A DNA stretch of 64,000 bases from Sphingobacteriaceae bacterium DW12 (lineage in GTDB: Bacteria > Bacteroidota > Bacteroidia > Sphingobacteriales > Sphingobacteriaceae), in assembly GCA_000783305.1 (NCBI GenBank), contig JROE01000004.1, positions 186,001 to 250,000 on the forward strand. The letters are read 5' to 3'. The notes beneath the pieces were generated by a model that worked only from the letters and a program-made list of their open reading frames with translations, was not told the DNA's origin and did not search any database. The translations under genes and the position numbers were made by a program. Numbering within the stretch: the stretch's first letter is position 1; each line of letters starts with the position of its first letter. This document shows, piece by piece, positions 43,483 through 53,043 of this stretch.

Positions 43483-43878
43483 TTACCCATACAAATCGGG
43501 CCTGTATTTAAAAGCAGGCGTCATCCAATAAAGCAATACTACCCTTGAATATCTATAATTGAATGGGGCCATTAACAAAGAAATGATAGTACAGACTGCT
43601 AGGTATAACCAAGGCGACTCGAGGTTATCGGTCAAAATATATGTTGCTACACAAGCTGTCACCAACTGTGCTACATTAAAAGCATAGCTAATAAACATGG
43701 AGACATAGAAATATCCAGGTTCTTTTTCAAATTTCAATCCGCAATTTGGACAGGTTTGATGCATTTTCTTTGACTTCAGACTGAAGAGAGGGGCTGCAAA
43801 TAAATCTCCTTTGCGGCAGCGTGGACATTTACCGTCCAACGCGCTTTTAAATTCAGATATTTTATATTTATTTTCCAT
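43483..43878 (-). CDS. DUF983 family membrane protein
   Basis: A 131-residue protein. The N-terminal CPRCRKGDLF and CPNCGLKFEKEPGYFYVSMF form a zinc-ribbon-like CxxC pair. Two transmembrane helices follow (about 58-78 and 85-105), then VVLLYWMTPAFKYRPDLYG. This is the classic DUF983 arrangement. Function unknown; members often sit near cytochrome or envelope genes. Confidence 0.85.
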   Translation of the reverse strand: MENKYKISEFKSALDGKCPRCRKGDLFAAPLFSLKSKKMHQTCPNCGLKFEKEPGYFYVSMFISYAFNVAQLVTACVATYILTDNLESPWLYLAVCTIISLLMAPFNYRYSRVVLLYWMTPAFKYRPDLYG

Positions 43879-43991
43879 CAGAATAAATTGTTTACTTATA
43901 CGTGAGCTTTATTACATTGTTCTGCTCGTTTCATTCGGCTGATTTTGTCGACCGGAACGTTCGCAGATAGCATACCTTGCAAATTATTTTT

Positions 43992-44861
43992 TCACCTCTC
44001 AGCACCGTTATATGCGTATCTCCTTCTAAACTCCTCAGGTGTAATCCCTTCAATCTTTTTAAAGAATTTGGTGAAATACGAATTATCATTAAAGTTGAGT
44101 TCGTATGCTATTGTACTAATGGAGTAATCCTTAATAACCAATAGACGCTTTGCTTCGAGTAGTACCCTATTACGGATAATCTCGCCTGCAGATGCTCCCA
44201 AATACTGTTTGGACAAAGCATTCAGATGATTAGGAGTGATATATAGTAAGGTTGCATATTCTTTGGGCAACCGCATTGTTTGGTAATTATGCTCGATGAG
44301 GTTTTGAAAATTTCGCAATAGCATATAATTGTAATCCGTAACAGACTTCGATTCGACATGGTCTAATTGTTGGTCTAATATTTTGAACAGATACAAAAGA
44401 CCTACTCTTGAAAAATCTAAATCCCTATTGGATATCAACCGGCCCATAATTGATAGGACGTCAGCCTGCTGTTGCTCCCGAATTTGAAAGACCTGTTCCT
44501 TGGCCATACCAGATAGAAATGGGAATTGATTGAGCAAATCCGGCCGTAACAGGAAAGTCTTAAAGAAATCAGGCTGAAAATTGACAATATAACCTTGCAT
44601 CTCTCCTTCAAAATCCCAGCGGTGTATCTGTCCAGGGAGCATGAAATAAATCTGCCAGGGCGTAATCTTAAATTTCTCAAAATCGATACTGTGTGTCCCT
44701 GCCCCTTTTGTAAACAAGAGCATCTGATAAAAATTATGCCGATGTGGAAATTCAAGATGGCTGTTTCGGTCCAAATAAGAAGCCAAGTCTTCTACCAGAA
44801 GGACTCCTTCATGATTGTGCGAAAGCACACATTGATCTAAAACGGGGATATGCATTGCCAT
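43992..44861 (-). CDS. AraC-family transcriptional regulator
   Basis: A 289-residue regulator. The N-terminal AraC-type cupin (about 25-160) contains HRHNFYQMLLFTKGAGTHSID and FMLPGQIHRWDF. The C-terminal double HTH (about 190-285) reads AKRLLVIKDYSISTIAYELN followed by NDNSYFTKFFKKIEGITPEEF. The cupin probably senses a small ligand. It is divergent from the 193-residue gene, with an inverted repeat in the shared 122-bp gap that may be an operator. Confidence 0.9.
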   Translation of the reverse strand: MAMHIPVLDQCVLSHNHEGVLLVEDLASYLDRNSHLEFPHRHNFYQMLLFTKGAGTHSIDFEKFKITPWQIYFMLPGQIHRWDFEGEMQGYIVNFQPDFFKTFLLRPDLLNQFPFLSGMAKEQVFQIREQQQADVLSIMGRLISNRDLDFSRVGLLYLFKILDQQLDHVESKSVTDYNYMLLRNFQNLIEHNYQTMRLPKEYATLLYITPNHLNALSKQYLGASAGEIIRNRVLLEAKRLLVIKDYSISTIAYELNFNDNSYFTKFFKKIEGITPEEFRRRYAYNGAER

Positions 44862-44916
44862 AACGTTACAAAGTTAACACGAATATTACTGCGACAGTGG
44901 TGTTAAACAATCTTTT

Positions 44917-44952
44917 AATGGTACTATTTACTTATGTACAAAAAGTACCATT
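44917..44952. promoter_or_regulatory. Inverted repeat in the AraC / hypothetical-gene intergenic region
   Basis: AATGGTACT (44917-44925) and AGTACCATT (44944-44952) form a perfect 9-bp inverted repeat with an 18-bp spacer that starts ATTT and ends CAAAA. It lies between divergent genes and could be a regulator-binding site for both. Confidence 0.4.
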
Positions 44953-44983
44953 CTATATTACGATTATATCTATCTTTATAAAC

Positions 44984-45565
44984 ATGTCGTTACATCAAGA
45001 TCCCGAACTCAAACAAGCCGTCCTAGATCTTCCTCAAAAAGAAAAGGATAAACTCTTGGTCCGTCTGATCAGTAAAGATAAGATGTTGGTCAAACAACTT
45101 CACTTTCAATTACTCGAAGACGAGTACGACCTTGAAAATAGGATAGAAATACTCAAGGAACAACTCTCCAACGTCTTTAATATAGGCCACTCTCAAGTAG
45201 ACAACAGCCCTAACTTTAGCAACTTCACTGGGCTGAACAGAATAATCAAACAAGCTAGTGGCATGGTCAATGAGCACGAAAAAGTCACAAAAGACAAAAT
45301 AAGTGAATTGGATTTTCGCATTTATATTTTAGAGCGATCGCTAAAGGACTATCCTCGGCTCTTCGAATCTTCCTACCAATCGTCGGCACACAAGCTTCAT
45401 AAATACATTGCTGGACGTATTAAGCATGTGATGGGAAAGTATGACAAGCTACACGAGGATCTACAATTCGACTTCAAATCCCGTCTACAAATCATTCTCG
45501 ACTTTGCATTACAACATGCGTTGCAGTCCTATATAAAAGAACTCAAGCTCCAAACCGAGCTCTAG
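44984..45565 (+). CDS. Uncharacterised conserved protein, helical
   Basis: A 193-residue soluble protein, almost entirely alpha-helical and charged (MSLHQDPELKQAVLDLPQKE; later FKSRLQIILDFALQHALQSY). There is no signal peptide, membrane segment or known motif. I do not recognise the family. The ATG at 44984 is preferred; an in-frame upstream ATG would add a hydrophobic 29-residue leader overlapping the operator-like inverted repeat. It precedes mfd with a 151-bp gap, so it is probably independent. Confidence 0.65.
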   Translation: MSLHQDPELKQAVLDLPQKEKDKLLVRLISKDKMLVKQLHFQLLEDEYDLENRIEILKEQLSNVFNIGHSQVDNSPNFSNFTGLNRIIKQASGMVNEHEKVTKDKISELDFRIYILERSLKDYPRLFESSYQSSAHKLHKYIAGRIKHVMGKYDKLHEDLQFDFKSRLQIILDFALQHALQSYIKELKLQTEL

Positions 45566-45665
45566 CTTCCTCAAAATACATATCACGGGTATATGACCGT
45601 ACGGATGAAAAAAAAGGGATTAGCAATGGGGTGTAAAAACTCAATCTCGCGGGCATAAATATTGC

Positions 45666-45692
45666 TTGACCCCCACATTTTGAGTAACTTCG
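45666..45692 (+). promoter_or_regulatory. Candidate promoter of mfd
   Basis: TAACTTCG (45685-45692) resembles the -7 consensus TAnnTTTG (one mismatch), with TTG at 45666-45668 (16-nt gap, slightly short for -33). It is 24 bp before the GTG start. Confidence 0.4.
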
Positions 45693-45716
45693 CAAAGTCC
45701 AAAAAAATGTTTACGC

Positions 45717-48700
45717 GTGGGAATTCAAGAAATATTAAATAAATATGGTCAAAGTGGACATACTCAAGCTTTGACTAAAGCCATTCAAGCTAAAAATCCG
45801 AAAGTTCATTTAAAAGGTCTTATTGGTGCGTCAGATGCGGTCGTAGCGACCTCTTCATACTGTCTACAAGAACGCCCTTATTTATTTATCTTATCTACCC
45901 ATGAAGAAGCATCTTATTTTTTGAGTGATCTAGAGAGCCTTCTGGATAAACAGATTTTATTCTTTCCTGCCTCCTACCGGAAAGCATTTGATTTCACACA
46001 ATTGGACTCCGCTCACGTCTTGCAAAGGGCTGAAACATTAAGCGCACTCAACCATACCACTGAACTCCCAAAAATGGTGGTCACCTATCCGGAGGCAGTG
46101 GCCGAAAAAGTAATCAACAGGCAGGACCTTCAAAAAAACACACTTGAAATCAATCAACACAGCAAGCTTTCTATTGACTTCATCAATGAATTCTTATCAG
46201 AGTACGATTTTGAAAGAGTAGATTTTGTTTATGAGCCCGGGCAATTTGCTATCCGAGGAGGTATCGTTGATATTTTTTCATTCTCCAATGACCTTCCGTA
46301 TAGGATTGAGTTTTTTGGAGATGACATCGAGAGTATCCGCACCTTTAGTATCGAAGACCAGCTATCCGTCCATAAGATACATAAGGTCACGATAGTACCG
46401 AATGTGCAAGCCAAATTTCTTACCACTCAAAATATCTCTTTGCTAGAATACATAGACAGCGATTCGGTCATTTGGATCAAGGATGTACAGTTCATGATGG
46501 ATATCATTAAGGATGGGTATAAGAAGGCTGATCAATTCTGGAAAGCCCTTACAGAAAAAGAACGAACGCAAAATCCGGAATGGATTAATCCAGCTTATGG
46601 GCTTACGGACGAGAGAATTGTGAGTGCGATGCTTCAAGATTTTCCACTTGTAGAATTCGGTAAGCAGTTTTATTATAAGCCTGATGAGATTATAAAATTT
46701 GACATACACCCTCAACCTTCTTTCAATAAAGATTTCAACCTGCTCATCCACAATTTCAAGGAGAACGAAAAAGCAGGTATCCAGAATTTAATTTTCTCGG
46801 ATTCGCCCAAACAAATCGAGCGAATATATAGCATTCTAGAAGATTTGGACAAAGGGGTATCTTTCATACCTCTCAATAAAGCACTACGAGAGGGTTTCCG
46901 GGATGATGAATTGCAGTTGGCCTGCTATACGGATCATCAGATATTTGACCGCTATTACAAATATAAGCGCAAAAAAGGTTATGAACGTACGCAAGCCATT
47001 ACGCTCAAAGAACTCCGGGACCTAAAACCGGGAGATTATATTACCCATATAGATCATGGAGTTGGCAAGTATGCCGGCCTCGAAAAGGTAGATGTCAATG
47101 GAAAGTCGCAAGAGATGATACGTCTAGTATATGCGGACAATGACCTACTGTATGTGAACATCAACTCGCTGAATCGTATTTCCAAATATTCGGGAAAGGA
47201 AGGAACAGTTCCGAAAATGAATAAATTGGGCACTGATGCTTGGGACAAGCTAAAGAGAACTACAAAACGGAAAGTCAAAGATATAGCACGAGATCTCATT
47301 CAGCTATATGCAAAACGCAAGGCACAGACGGGTAATGCCTTCAGCCCAGACACCTATCTACAGAATGAATTAGAGGCGTCCTTTATCTACGAAGATACAC
47401 CAGACCAAGAAAAGGCAACGACTGACGTCAAGAAGGATATGGAGTCACCTCATCCGATGGACAGACTTATTTGTGGAGATGTGGGGTTTGGTAAGACCGA
47501 GATTGCTGTACGGGCTGCTTTCAAAGCTGTTGCTGATAGTAAACAGGTCGCTATACTAGTCCCTACCACCATATTGGCACTGCAACATTACCGTACCTTT
47601 ACAGAAAGGTTAGAGGGCCTACCCTGCAATATTGATTACATCAACCGATTCAAGACAAGTAAACAGATTAAAGACACCCTGGCTAGACTGGCCGAAGGAA
47701 AGTTAGACATCATCATCGGCACCCATAGACTGGTGAGTAAAGATGTCAAATTCAAAGACTTGGGATTGATGATTATCGATGAGGAGCAAAAATTCGGAGT
47801 ATCGGTCAAGGAAAAACTGAAGGTGATGCGCGCGAATGTAGACTCGCTAACGCTGACGGCAACACCTATACCACGAACATTACACTTCTCCTTGATGGGC
47901 GCGCGTGACCTTAGTATCATATCTACACCACCACCCAATCGACAACCGGTACAAACAGAGCTTCACGTTTTCAATGAAACCTTGATTCAAGAAGCCGTAA
48001 GTTATGAACTGGATAGAAATGGTCAGGTATTCTTTATCCATAATAGGGTAGCTGATCTGAAACAACTTGGGGCCATGATTCAAAAACTCGTGCCCGGATC
48101 GCGTGTTGGGGTAGCACACGGGCAGTTGGAAGGGGATGATCTGGAAGATGTAATGCTCAAATTCATCAATCATGAATATGATGTATTGGTAGCTACAACG
48201 ATTATTGAAGCAGGCTTGGACATACCCAATGCCAATACTATTATTATCAATCATGCGCACATGTTTGGCTTGAGTGACCTCCACCAAATGCGTGGACGAG
48301 TTGGTAGATCTAATAAAAAGGCCTTCTGCTATCTATTGAGTCCGCCACTGTCCACTTTAACGCCTGAAGCCTACAAAAGATTATCGGCTATAGAAGAATT
48401 CTCAGAACTGGGATCAGGATTCAATGTTGCCATGCGTGATTTAGACATACGGGGTTCGGGAAATTTACTTGGAGCCGAACAATCCGGTTTCATTGCTGAA
48501 ATCGGATTTGAGATGTACCATAAAATTCTTGATGAGGCTATCCAAGAATTAAAAGAAGACGAATTCACGGAATTATTCGCCGATGAGCAGGAGCGTAAGT
48601 ATGTCACATTTACACAAATTGACACCGATCTGGAAGTCCTGATTCCTGATGAATATGTAACCAATATATCCGAACGTTATAACCTATATACGGAGCTGTC

Positions 48701-49055
48701 TAAGATTGAAAACGAAGAACAGTTAGTGTCCTTTGCAAAGTCCATGGAGGATAGATTTGGTCCTATTCCACACGAGGTATTTGAACTCTTCAACACAATC
48801 AGGCTACAGTGGTTTGGGAAACAGATAGGGCTTGAAAAAATTTCATACAAGAAAAATACTTTGAAAGGATTTTTTGTTAATAATCCTAAATCGTCGTATT
48901 ATGAATCGGATCAATTTGGAAAGGTAATTGCTTTTGCACAGCGCAACCCGACTATTTGCAATCTTAAAGAAATCAAGGGACAGTTACGAATTGCGTTTGA
49001 GAATATATATACGGTAGGTGCTGCACTGGAACTGTTGAGAGATATGAGTCGATAA
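45717..49055 (+). CDS. mfd: Transcription-repair coupling factor Mfd
   Basis: A 1112-residue DNA translocase that removes stalled RNA polymerase and recruits UvrA. Domains in order: UvrB-like degenerate helicase region (about 20-330), RNA-polymerase-interaction domain (about 440-520, GDYITHIDHGVGKYAGLEKV), and helicase motor (about 560-940) with Walker A GDVGFGKTEIA, DEEQKFG, TATPIPRTL and the TRG-region IRGSGNLLGAEQSGFIAEIG. A C-terminal TRCF domain ends LRDMSR. There is no in-frame ATG near the N-terminus; the GTG at 45717 gives a start MGIQEILNKYG typical of Bacteroidota Mfd. Confidence 0.95.
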   Translation: MGIQEILNKYGQSGHTQALTKAIQAKNPKVHLKGLIGASDAVVATSSYCLQERPYLFILSTHEEASYFLSDLESLLDKQILFFPASYRKAFDFTQLDSAHVLQRAETLSALNHTTELPKMVVTYPEAVAEKVINRQDLQKNTLEINQHSKLSIDFINEFLSEYDFERVDFVYEPGQFAIRGGIVDIFSFSNDLPYRIEFFGDDIESIRTFSIEDQLSVHKIHKVTIVPNVQAKFLTTQNISLLEYIDSDSVIWIKDVQFMMDIIKDGYKKADQFWKALTEKERTQNPEWINPAYGLTDERIVSAMLQDFPLVEFGKQFYYKPDEIIKFDIHPQPSFNKDFNLLIHNFKENEKAGIQNLIFSDSPKQIERIYSILEDLDKGVSFIPLNKALREGFRDDELQLACYTDHQIFDRYYKYKRKKGYERTQAITLKELRDLKPGDYITHIDHGVGKYAGLEKVDVNGKSQEMIRLVYADNDLLYVNINSLNRISKYSGKEGTVPKMNKLGTDAWDKLKRTTKRKVKDIARDLIQLYAKRKAQTGNAFSPDTYLQNELEASFIYEDTPDQEKATTDVKKDMESPHPMDRLICGDVGFGKTEIAVRAAFKAVADSKQVAILVPTTILALQHYRTFTERLEGLPCNIDYINRFKTSKQIKDTLARLAEGKLDIIIGTHRLVSKDVKFKDLGLMIIDEEQKFGVSVKEKLKVMRANVDSLTLTATPIPRTLHFSLMGARDLSIISTPPPNRQPVQTELHVFNETLIQEAVSYELDRNGQVFFIHNRVADLKQLGAMIQKLVPGSRVGVAHGQLEGDDLEDVMLKFINHEYDVLVATTIIEAGLDIPNANTIIINHAHMFGLSDLHQMRGRVGRSNKKAFCYLLSPPLSTLTPEAYKRLSAIEEFSELGSGFNVAMRDLDIRGSGNLLGAEQSGFIAEIGFEMYHKILDEAIQELKEDEFTELFADEQERKYVTFTQIDTDLEVLIPDEYVTNISERYNLYTELSKIENEEQLVSFAKSMEDRFGPIPHEVFELFNTIRLQWFGKQIGLEKISYKKNTLKGFFVNNPKSSYYESDQFGKVIAFAQRNPTICNLKEIKGQLRIAFENIYTVGAALELLRDMSR

Positions 49056-49067
49056 CCGACTCATATC
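49041..49067 (+). terminator. Hairpin at the mfd stop codon
   Basis: GATATGAGTC (49041-49050) and GACTCATATC (49058-49067) form a perfect 10-bp stem whose 7-nt loop contains the stop codon. No T-run follows. It may terminate transcription or protect the 3' end. Confidence 0.5.
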
Positions 49068-49171
49068 ATTCAATATCTGTATTTCCTATTCACCCCTACC
49101 AAGTTTTTAGACACTTCTTCTATATATCTAAAATAACAAGGAGAGTCTTCTAGACTCGTTAATCGAACGGG

Positions 49172-50449
49172 TTAGACTAGAGGCCTAGGACCTTTTATAA
49201 GTTCAAATATCGTAATCTCGGGCAAAATCCCTACACGACCCGGATATCCTAAAAAGCCATAGCCCACATTGACATACAATTGTTTATTATTTTTCTCTTT
49301 GTATAAACCAGCCCATTCCTTGTAGATATACTTGGCAGGGCTCCATTGAAAGTTTTCCGTACGGACACCAAACTGCATCCCATGAGTATGTCCGGCAAAC
49401 ATCACATCGATGTCTGTATCTAAGACTTCGGCCCTCCAATGCGAAGGGTCATGTGAAAGCAAAAGTTTGACAGGTTTGTCGTCAGTCCCTATAAGAGCCT
49501 TCTTCAAGTCTCCTTTCTTCGGAAATCTACCTGTACCCCAATTCTGAACACCCACAATAGAAATCTCTTCCTTGTCGACTTTAAGAGTCCGATTTTCATC
49601 CATAAGAAGGTCCCAGCCCATTACCTTATGCGTATCTATTACGTCAGCTAGATTCTTCCTTTTGGCGGGAGAATCTTCCTTACCGTAATAATAATCTCCA
49701 TAATCATGATTACCTAGTGTGGAAAACACCCCCAAATCAGCTTTCAATTTGGCAAAAATATCCTGATAATCGCGCATCTCGCTTGCCACGTTGTTTACAA
49801 GATCTCCGGTAAAAAATATTGCATCGGGTTTTTCACCGAGAATCATCTCTATTCCTCCCAATACGGCTTTTTTGTTGTAAAAACTGCCTGAATGGACGTC
49901 AGATATCTGTGCTATACGCATACCGTGAAATGACGCTGGCAATTCGGGAAGATATAATTTCTTTCTTCTGATTCTATAGTCATACGCACTAGAGACTACT
50001 CCCCAGCCCAATGGCAATAGGGGTAGCGAAGCAATGACTATTCCAGACTTCATTAAAAACTCAGATCGTGAAATCCCTTTTACAGGCTTCTCTGGTAAAG
50101 GCTCTTCTAATTCTTCGATTTTAGATTCGACTGACTGATGCTTTCGCCTCGGTTTGAACAAACGTGCTATCCACACTCCACCTCTACGTATATCATCTAT
50201 AAGGATAATAAGGAAAAAGAAAAATTTGCAAGTGGCAGTCAAGAAAAATGCTACTAAAATAATAGACCGGTACATCAATGGAATATTGAATTTCATTCCG
50301 ATAAAGACACCCGTCAACAATAGGGCAGAATACGTCCACCATAGATAGGGGAACCATTTTTTATGTACAAATCTAATTTTTGTCGCTCTTAATGCGAAAA
50401 AAATATAAAAATCGAGTACAAAAAGTATAATGGAATTAATAATTAACAT
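49172..50449 (-). CDS. Membrane-bound metallophosphoesterase (calcineurin-like)
   Basis: A 425-residue protein. Three N-terminal transmembrane helices (about 3-95) are followed by a twin-helix linker and a calcineurin-like catalytic domain (about 165-420). The metal motifs are complete: AQISDVHSGSF (DxH), FFTGDLVNN (GD), STLGNHDYGDYY (GNHD), LSHDPSHW and FAGHTHGMQFG (GHxH). It resembles the YaeI/YkuE-like group, in which some members act on UDP-2,3-diacylglucosamine or phospholipid-type substrates; the true substrate here is unknown. It lies 11 bp after hemH and so may be co-transcribed with it. Confidence 0.88.
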   Translation of the reverse strand: MLIINSIILFVLDFYIFFALRATKIRFVHKKWFPYLWWTYSALLLTGVFIGMKFNIPLMYRSIILVAFFLTATCKFFFFLIILIDDIRRGGVWIARLFKPRRKHQSVESKIEELEEPLPEKPVKGISRSEFLMKSGIVIASLPLLPLGWGVVSSAYDYRIRRKKLYLPELPASFHGMRIAQISDVHSGSFYNKKAVLGGIEMILGEKPDAIFFTGDLVNNVASEMRDYQDIFAKLKADLGVFSTLGNHDYGDYYYGKEDSPAKRKNLADVIDTHKVMGWDLLMDENRTLKVDKEEISIVGVQNWGTGRFPKKGDLKKALIGTDDKPVKLLLSHDPSHWRAEVLDTDIDVMFAGHTHGMQFGVRTENFQWSPAKYIYKEWAGLYKEKNNKQLYVNVGYGFLGYPGRVGILPEITIFELIKGPRPLV

Positions 50450-50460
50450 CTAGTCATGTT

Positions 50461-51495
50461 TTAGTTTTTGTTATTTAGGGCTAGGCTCTTCAGCGTCTCA
50501 ATCCACTTTGGATTGTCATTCAAGCTTTCAACCAATTGTACCTCTTCGCCTCCGGCTGCTTTAAATTCATGTGCATACTCCACACTGATTTCATCCAAGG
50601 TCTCGATACAATCTGCCACAAATGCTGGACTAAATACCAATAATTTTTTGATTCCTCTCTTTGCCAAATCATGTAAAGCGTCAGAGGTGTAAGGTTGTAT
50701 CCAGGGTGTTTTACCCAGACGGGATTGAAAACAGACAGTGTAACTACCTTCCTTCAAGCCCAATTTGTTGACAATCGCCCTGGAAGTTGCATAGCACTGT
50801 GATAGATAACAATAAGGCTTCGATTCCATCCGACAGGACTCACATCCATTTTGAGGGCAGTTTAATTGGCCGCTGGGATCGACCTTACCAAGCTGTCTAA
50901 CGGGTAGTCCGTGATAGCTGAATAAATAATGGTCGTATTTGGTCAAATCATGTATCTTGGCATTGTCTGCAATTACGTCAATCATTAATGGATGATCACA
51001 ATAACTATTCACGAAGCTCACTTCGGGAAAATACTGCCAAGTCCTCATTAGCTCCATGACTCTATCAATTACCGACCCTGTTGTTGCAGATGCATACTGT
51101 GGAAAAAGCGGAATCACACGAATAGAATCTAATAGCATACCTTCCATATTCTTAAGTGCTTGTTCAATAGATGGATTCTGATAGCGCATAGCCAACTCTA
51201 CATGGTAATCATCCCCGAGTTCTTGCTGAAGTAGTTCTTTTTGCAACAGACTATAGTACATGAGCGGCGAACCGGTTTCTTTGTCCCATATTGTTTCGTA
51301 GACTTTTGCCGACTTTGGTGCTCGTGTAGGCGCAATAATACCTTTCACCAATAATGTACGGTTGATATACGGAATATCCATCACCCGCCCATCCATTAAA
51401 AACTCAATCAAATATTTACGAACATCCGGAGTACTAGGCGTATCAGGCGTCCCTAATTGAACCAGTAGAATTCCTTTGGTTACTTTTTTAGTCAT
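50461..51495 (-). CDS. hemH: Ferrochelatase
   Basis: A 344-residue HemH that inserts iron into protoporphyrin IX (or coproporphyrin III) at the last steps of heme synthesis. Seen: LVQLGTPDTPSTPDVRKYLI, PLFPQYASATTGS, the catalytic-His segment YLFSYHGLPVRQL, a cysteine-rich stretch CPQNGCESCRMESKPYCYLS that could hold an iron-sulfur cluster, and SAFVADCIETLDEI. The length is normal for the bacterial single-domain enzyme. hemW lies elsewhere in the window. Confidence 0.93.
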   Translation of the reverse strand: MTKKVTKGILLVQLGTPDTPSTPDVRKYLIEFLMDGRVMDIPYINRTLLVKGIIAPTRAPKSAKVYETIWDKETGSPLMYYSLLQKELLQQELGDDYHVELAMRYQNPSIEQALKNMEGMLLDSIRVIPLFPQYASATTGSVIDRVMELMRTWQYFPEVSFVNSYCDHPLMIDVIADNAKIHDLTKYDHYLFSYHGLPVRQLGKVDPSGQLNCPQNGCESCRMESKPYCYLSQCYATSRAIVNKLGLKEGSYTVCFQSRLGKTPWIQPYTSDALHDLAKRGIKKLLVFSPAFVADCIETLDEISVEYAHEFKAAGGEEVQLVESLNDNPKWIETLKSLALNNKN

Positions 51496-51569
51496 AGCTT
51501 ACAAAAATACAGATAAATATAGGCGAGCGGTCTTGAGTGCCAAGAATATGAAACTCCCATGACGAGAGT

Positions 51570-52418
51570 TTATAGACCTTGCAGTGCTTTTTGGACATCC
51601 TTCATCAGCCACATTGGAGTAGAAGTAGCCCCGCAGATCCCCACCGTATCGCCTTCCGAAAATACCGTTTGGTCGATTTCATCGACACCAGAAATGAAGT
51701 AACTATTTGGATTAGCTTTTAAACAAACGTCATAGAGTACCTTTCCATTGGAAGACTTTTTCCCGGAGACGAATACTATTTTATCATATTGACGGGCAAA
51801 TTCACCTAAGTCTTCATAGCGATTGGATACCTGTCTACAGATGGTATCGTTGGCTTTGACATCGTAGCCTCGCTTAATCAGTTCTTCTTTAATCTCGTAA
51901 AATTTATCTACCGATTTGGTGGTTTGGCTATATAGGGTGAAACTGGATGGTAGTACAACCTGATCCAACTCGCTGATATCCTGAAAAACCAAGGCCTCAT
52001 TATTGGTTTGTCCTTGTAGGCCAATAACCTCAGCGTGCCCATGTTTCCCAAAAATGAGAATTTTCTCGTCATCGTCATGCGATGTCTTTATCCGATTCTG
52101 TAATTTCAACACAACGGGACAAGAGGCATCAATCAGGGTGATATTGTTCTTCAAGGCTATTTTGTACGTTTCGGGCGCTTCTCCATGCGCACGAATCAAT
52201 ACCTTTTCATTTTGGAGATTGGGTAAGTCTTCATGGCTTATGATCCGTAGACCTTTAGCTTTTAGTCTAGCGACCTCTTCATCATTGTGTACTATATCTC
52301 CTAGACAGTATAAATAACCATCCTCTTCCAGGATCTCTTCGGCCATATCTATAGCATACACTACACCGAAGCAGAACCCTGAATCCTTATCTATCGTTAC
52401 AGTCAGATTCTTAGCCAT
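51570..52418 (-). CDS. ispH: 4-hydroxy-3-methylbut-2-enyl diphosphate reductase
   Basis: A 282-residue IspH, the last enzyme of the MEP isoprenoid pathway. The three conserved cluster cysteines are visible (GFCFGV, DASCPVV, DTICRQVSNR), together with the active-site Glu in HAEVIGLQGQ and the TSTPMWLMKDV end, which contacts substrate. It precedes hemH with a 74-bp gap. Bacteroidota normally use this pathway. Confidence 0.95.
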   Translation of the reverse strand: MAKNLTVTIDKDSGFCFGVVYAIDMAEEILEEDGYLYCLGDIVHNDEEVARLKAKGLRIISHEDLPNLQNEKVLIRAHGEAPETYKIALKNNITLIDASCPVVLKLQNRIKTSHDDDEKILIFGKHGHAEVIGLQGQTNNEALVFQDISELDQVVLPSSFTLYSQTTKSVDKFYEIKEELIKRGYDVKANDTICRQVSNRYEDLGEFARQYDKIVFVSGKKSSNGKVLYDVCLKANPNSYFISGVDEIDQTVFSEGDTVGICGATSTPMWLMKDVQKALQGL

Positions 52419-52523
52419 AGGACAAAGTTAAGAATTAGTATCGAGTATTGCATAGCGTGTGATGGCAGGTGTATTTGATTTGACAAGGAAATTATTGCCA
52501 ATGGGTTGTTTTCAAATTTTTCT

Positions 52524-52531
52524 TACCTTTG
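52524..52531 (+). promoter_or_regulatory. -7 element of ndk
   Basis: TACCTTTG exactly matches TAnnTTTG. It lies 19 bp before the ATG at 52551. The best -33 TTG (52506-52508) has a 15-nt gap, shorter than usual. Confidence 0.55.
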
Positions 52532-52550
52532 CAAAAATTTTATAATTGTA

Positions 52551-52970
52551 ATGGCAACTAACAGAACTTTCACCATGATCAAACCAGATGCAGTAGCAAA
52601 TGGTCATATCGGTGCAATCCTAAACGACATTATTTCAGGCGGTTTCAAAATCGTAGCTTTGAAATACATTCAATTGACTAACGAGTCAGCTGGAAACTTC
52701 TACGCTGTACACAAAGACCGTCCTTTCTACGGTGACTTGGTAAGCTTCATGACTTCGGGCCCTATCGTTGCGGCAATCTTGGAAAAAGAAAACGCTGTTG
52801 AAGACTTTCGTACTCTTATAGGCGCGACTAATCCAGCCGAAGCTGCTGAAGGAACTATTCGTAACAAATATGCAAAATCTATTGATGCAAATGCTGTGCA
52901 CGGTTCTGACTCAGATGAAAATGCTGCTATCGAAGGTAACTTCTTCTTTTCTCAATTCGAGAGATTTTAA
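52551..52970 (+). CDS. ndk: Nucleoside diphosphate kinase
   Basis: A 139-residue NDK that equilibrates NTP pools. It starts [15 protein letters not shown], with catalytic His in [20 protein letters not shown] (NxxHGSDS motif) and [12 protein letters not shown]. Length is normal for the hexameric or tetrameric type. The in-frame codons upstream of the ATG at 52551 run into the promoter, so that ATG is the start. Its codon use looks more biased than most neighbours, consistent with high expression. A bidirectional terminator follows. Confidence 0.95.
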   Translation: MATNRTFTMIKPDAVANGHIGAILNDIISGGFKIVALKYIQLTNESAGNFYAVHKDRPFYGDLVSFMTSGPIVAAILEKENAVEDFRTLIGATNPAEAAEGTIRNKYAKSIDANAVHGSDSDENAAIEGNFFFSQFERF

Positions 52971-52975
52971 TCGAT

Positions 52976-53034
52976 ACACAAGCAATAAAAAAGCCCTGCT
53001 TTTCTAACAGCAGGGCTTTTTTTATTGCTTGTGT
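52976..53034. terminator. Bidirectional terminator between ndk and the phosphoesterase gene
   Basis: A long near-perfect inverted repeat: ACACAAGCAATAAAAAA then GCCCTGCT on the left, AGCAGGGC then TTTTTTTATTGCTTGTGT on the right. The inner GC stem is flanked by A-run and T-run, so it works for either strand. Confidence 0.9.
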
Positions 53035-53043
53035 CTTGTAATT

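Noticed and set aside
45707..45745. ATG just upstream of mfd as its start
   Set aside because: It is in a different frame and meets a stop after 11 codons; the GTG at 45717 is in the mfd frame.
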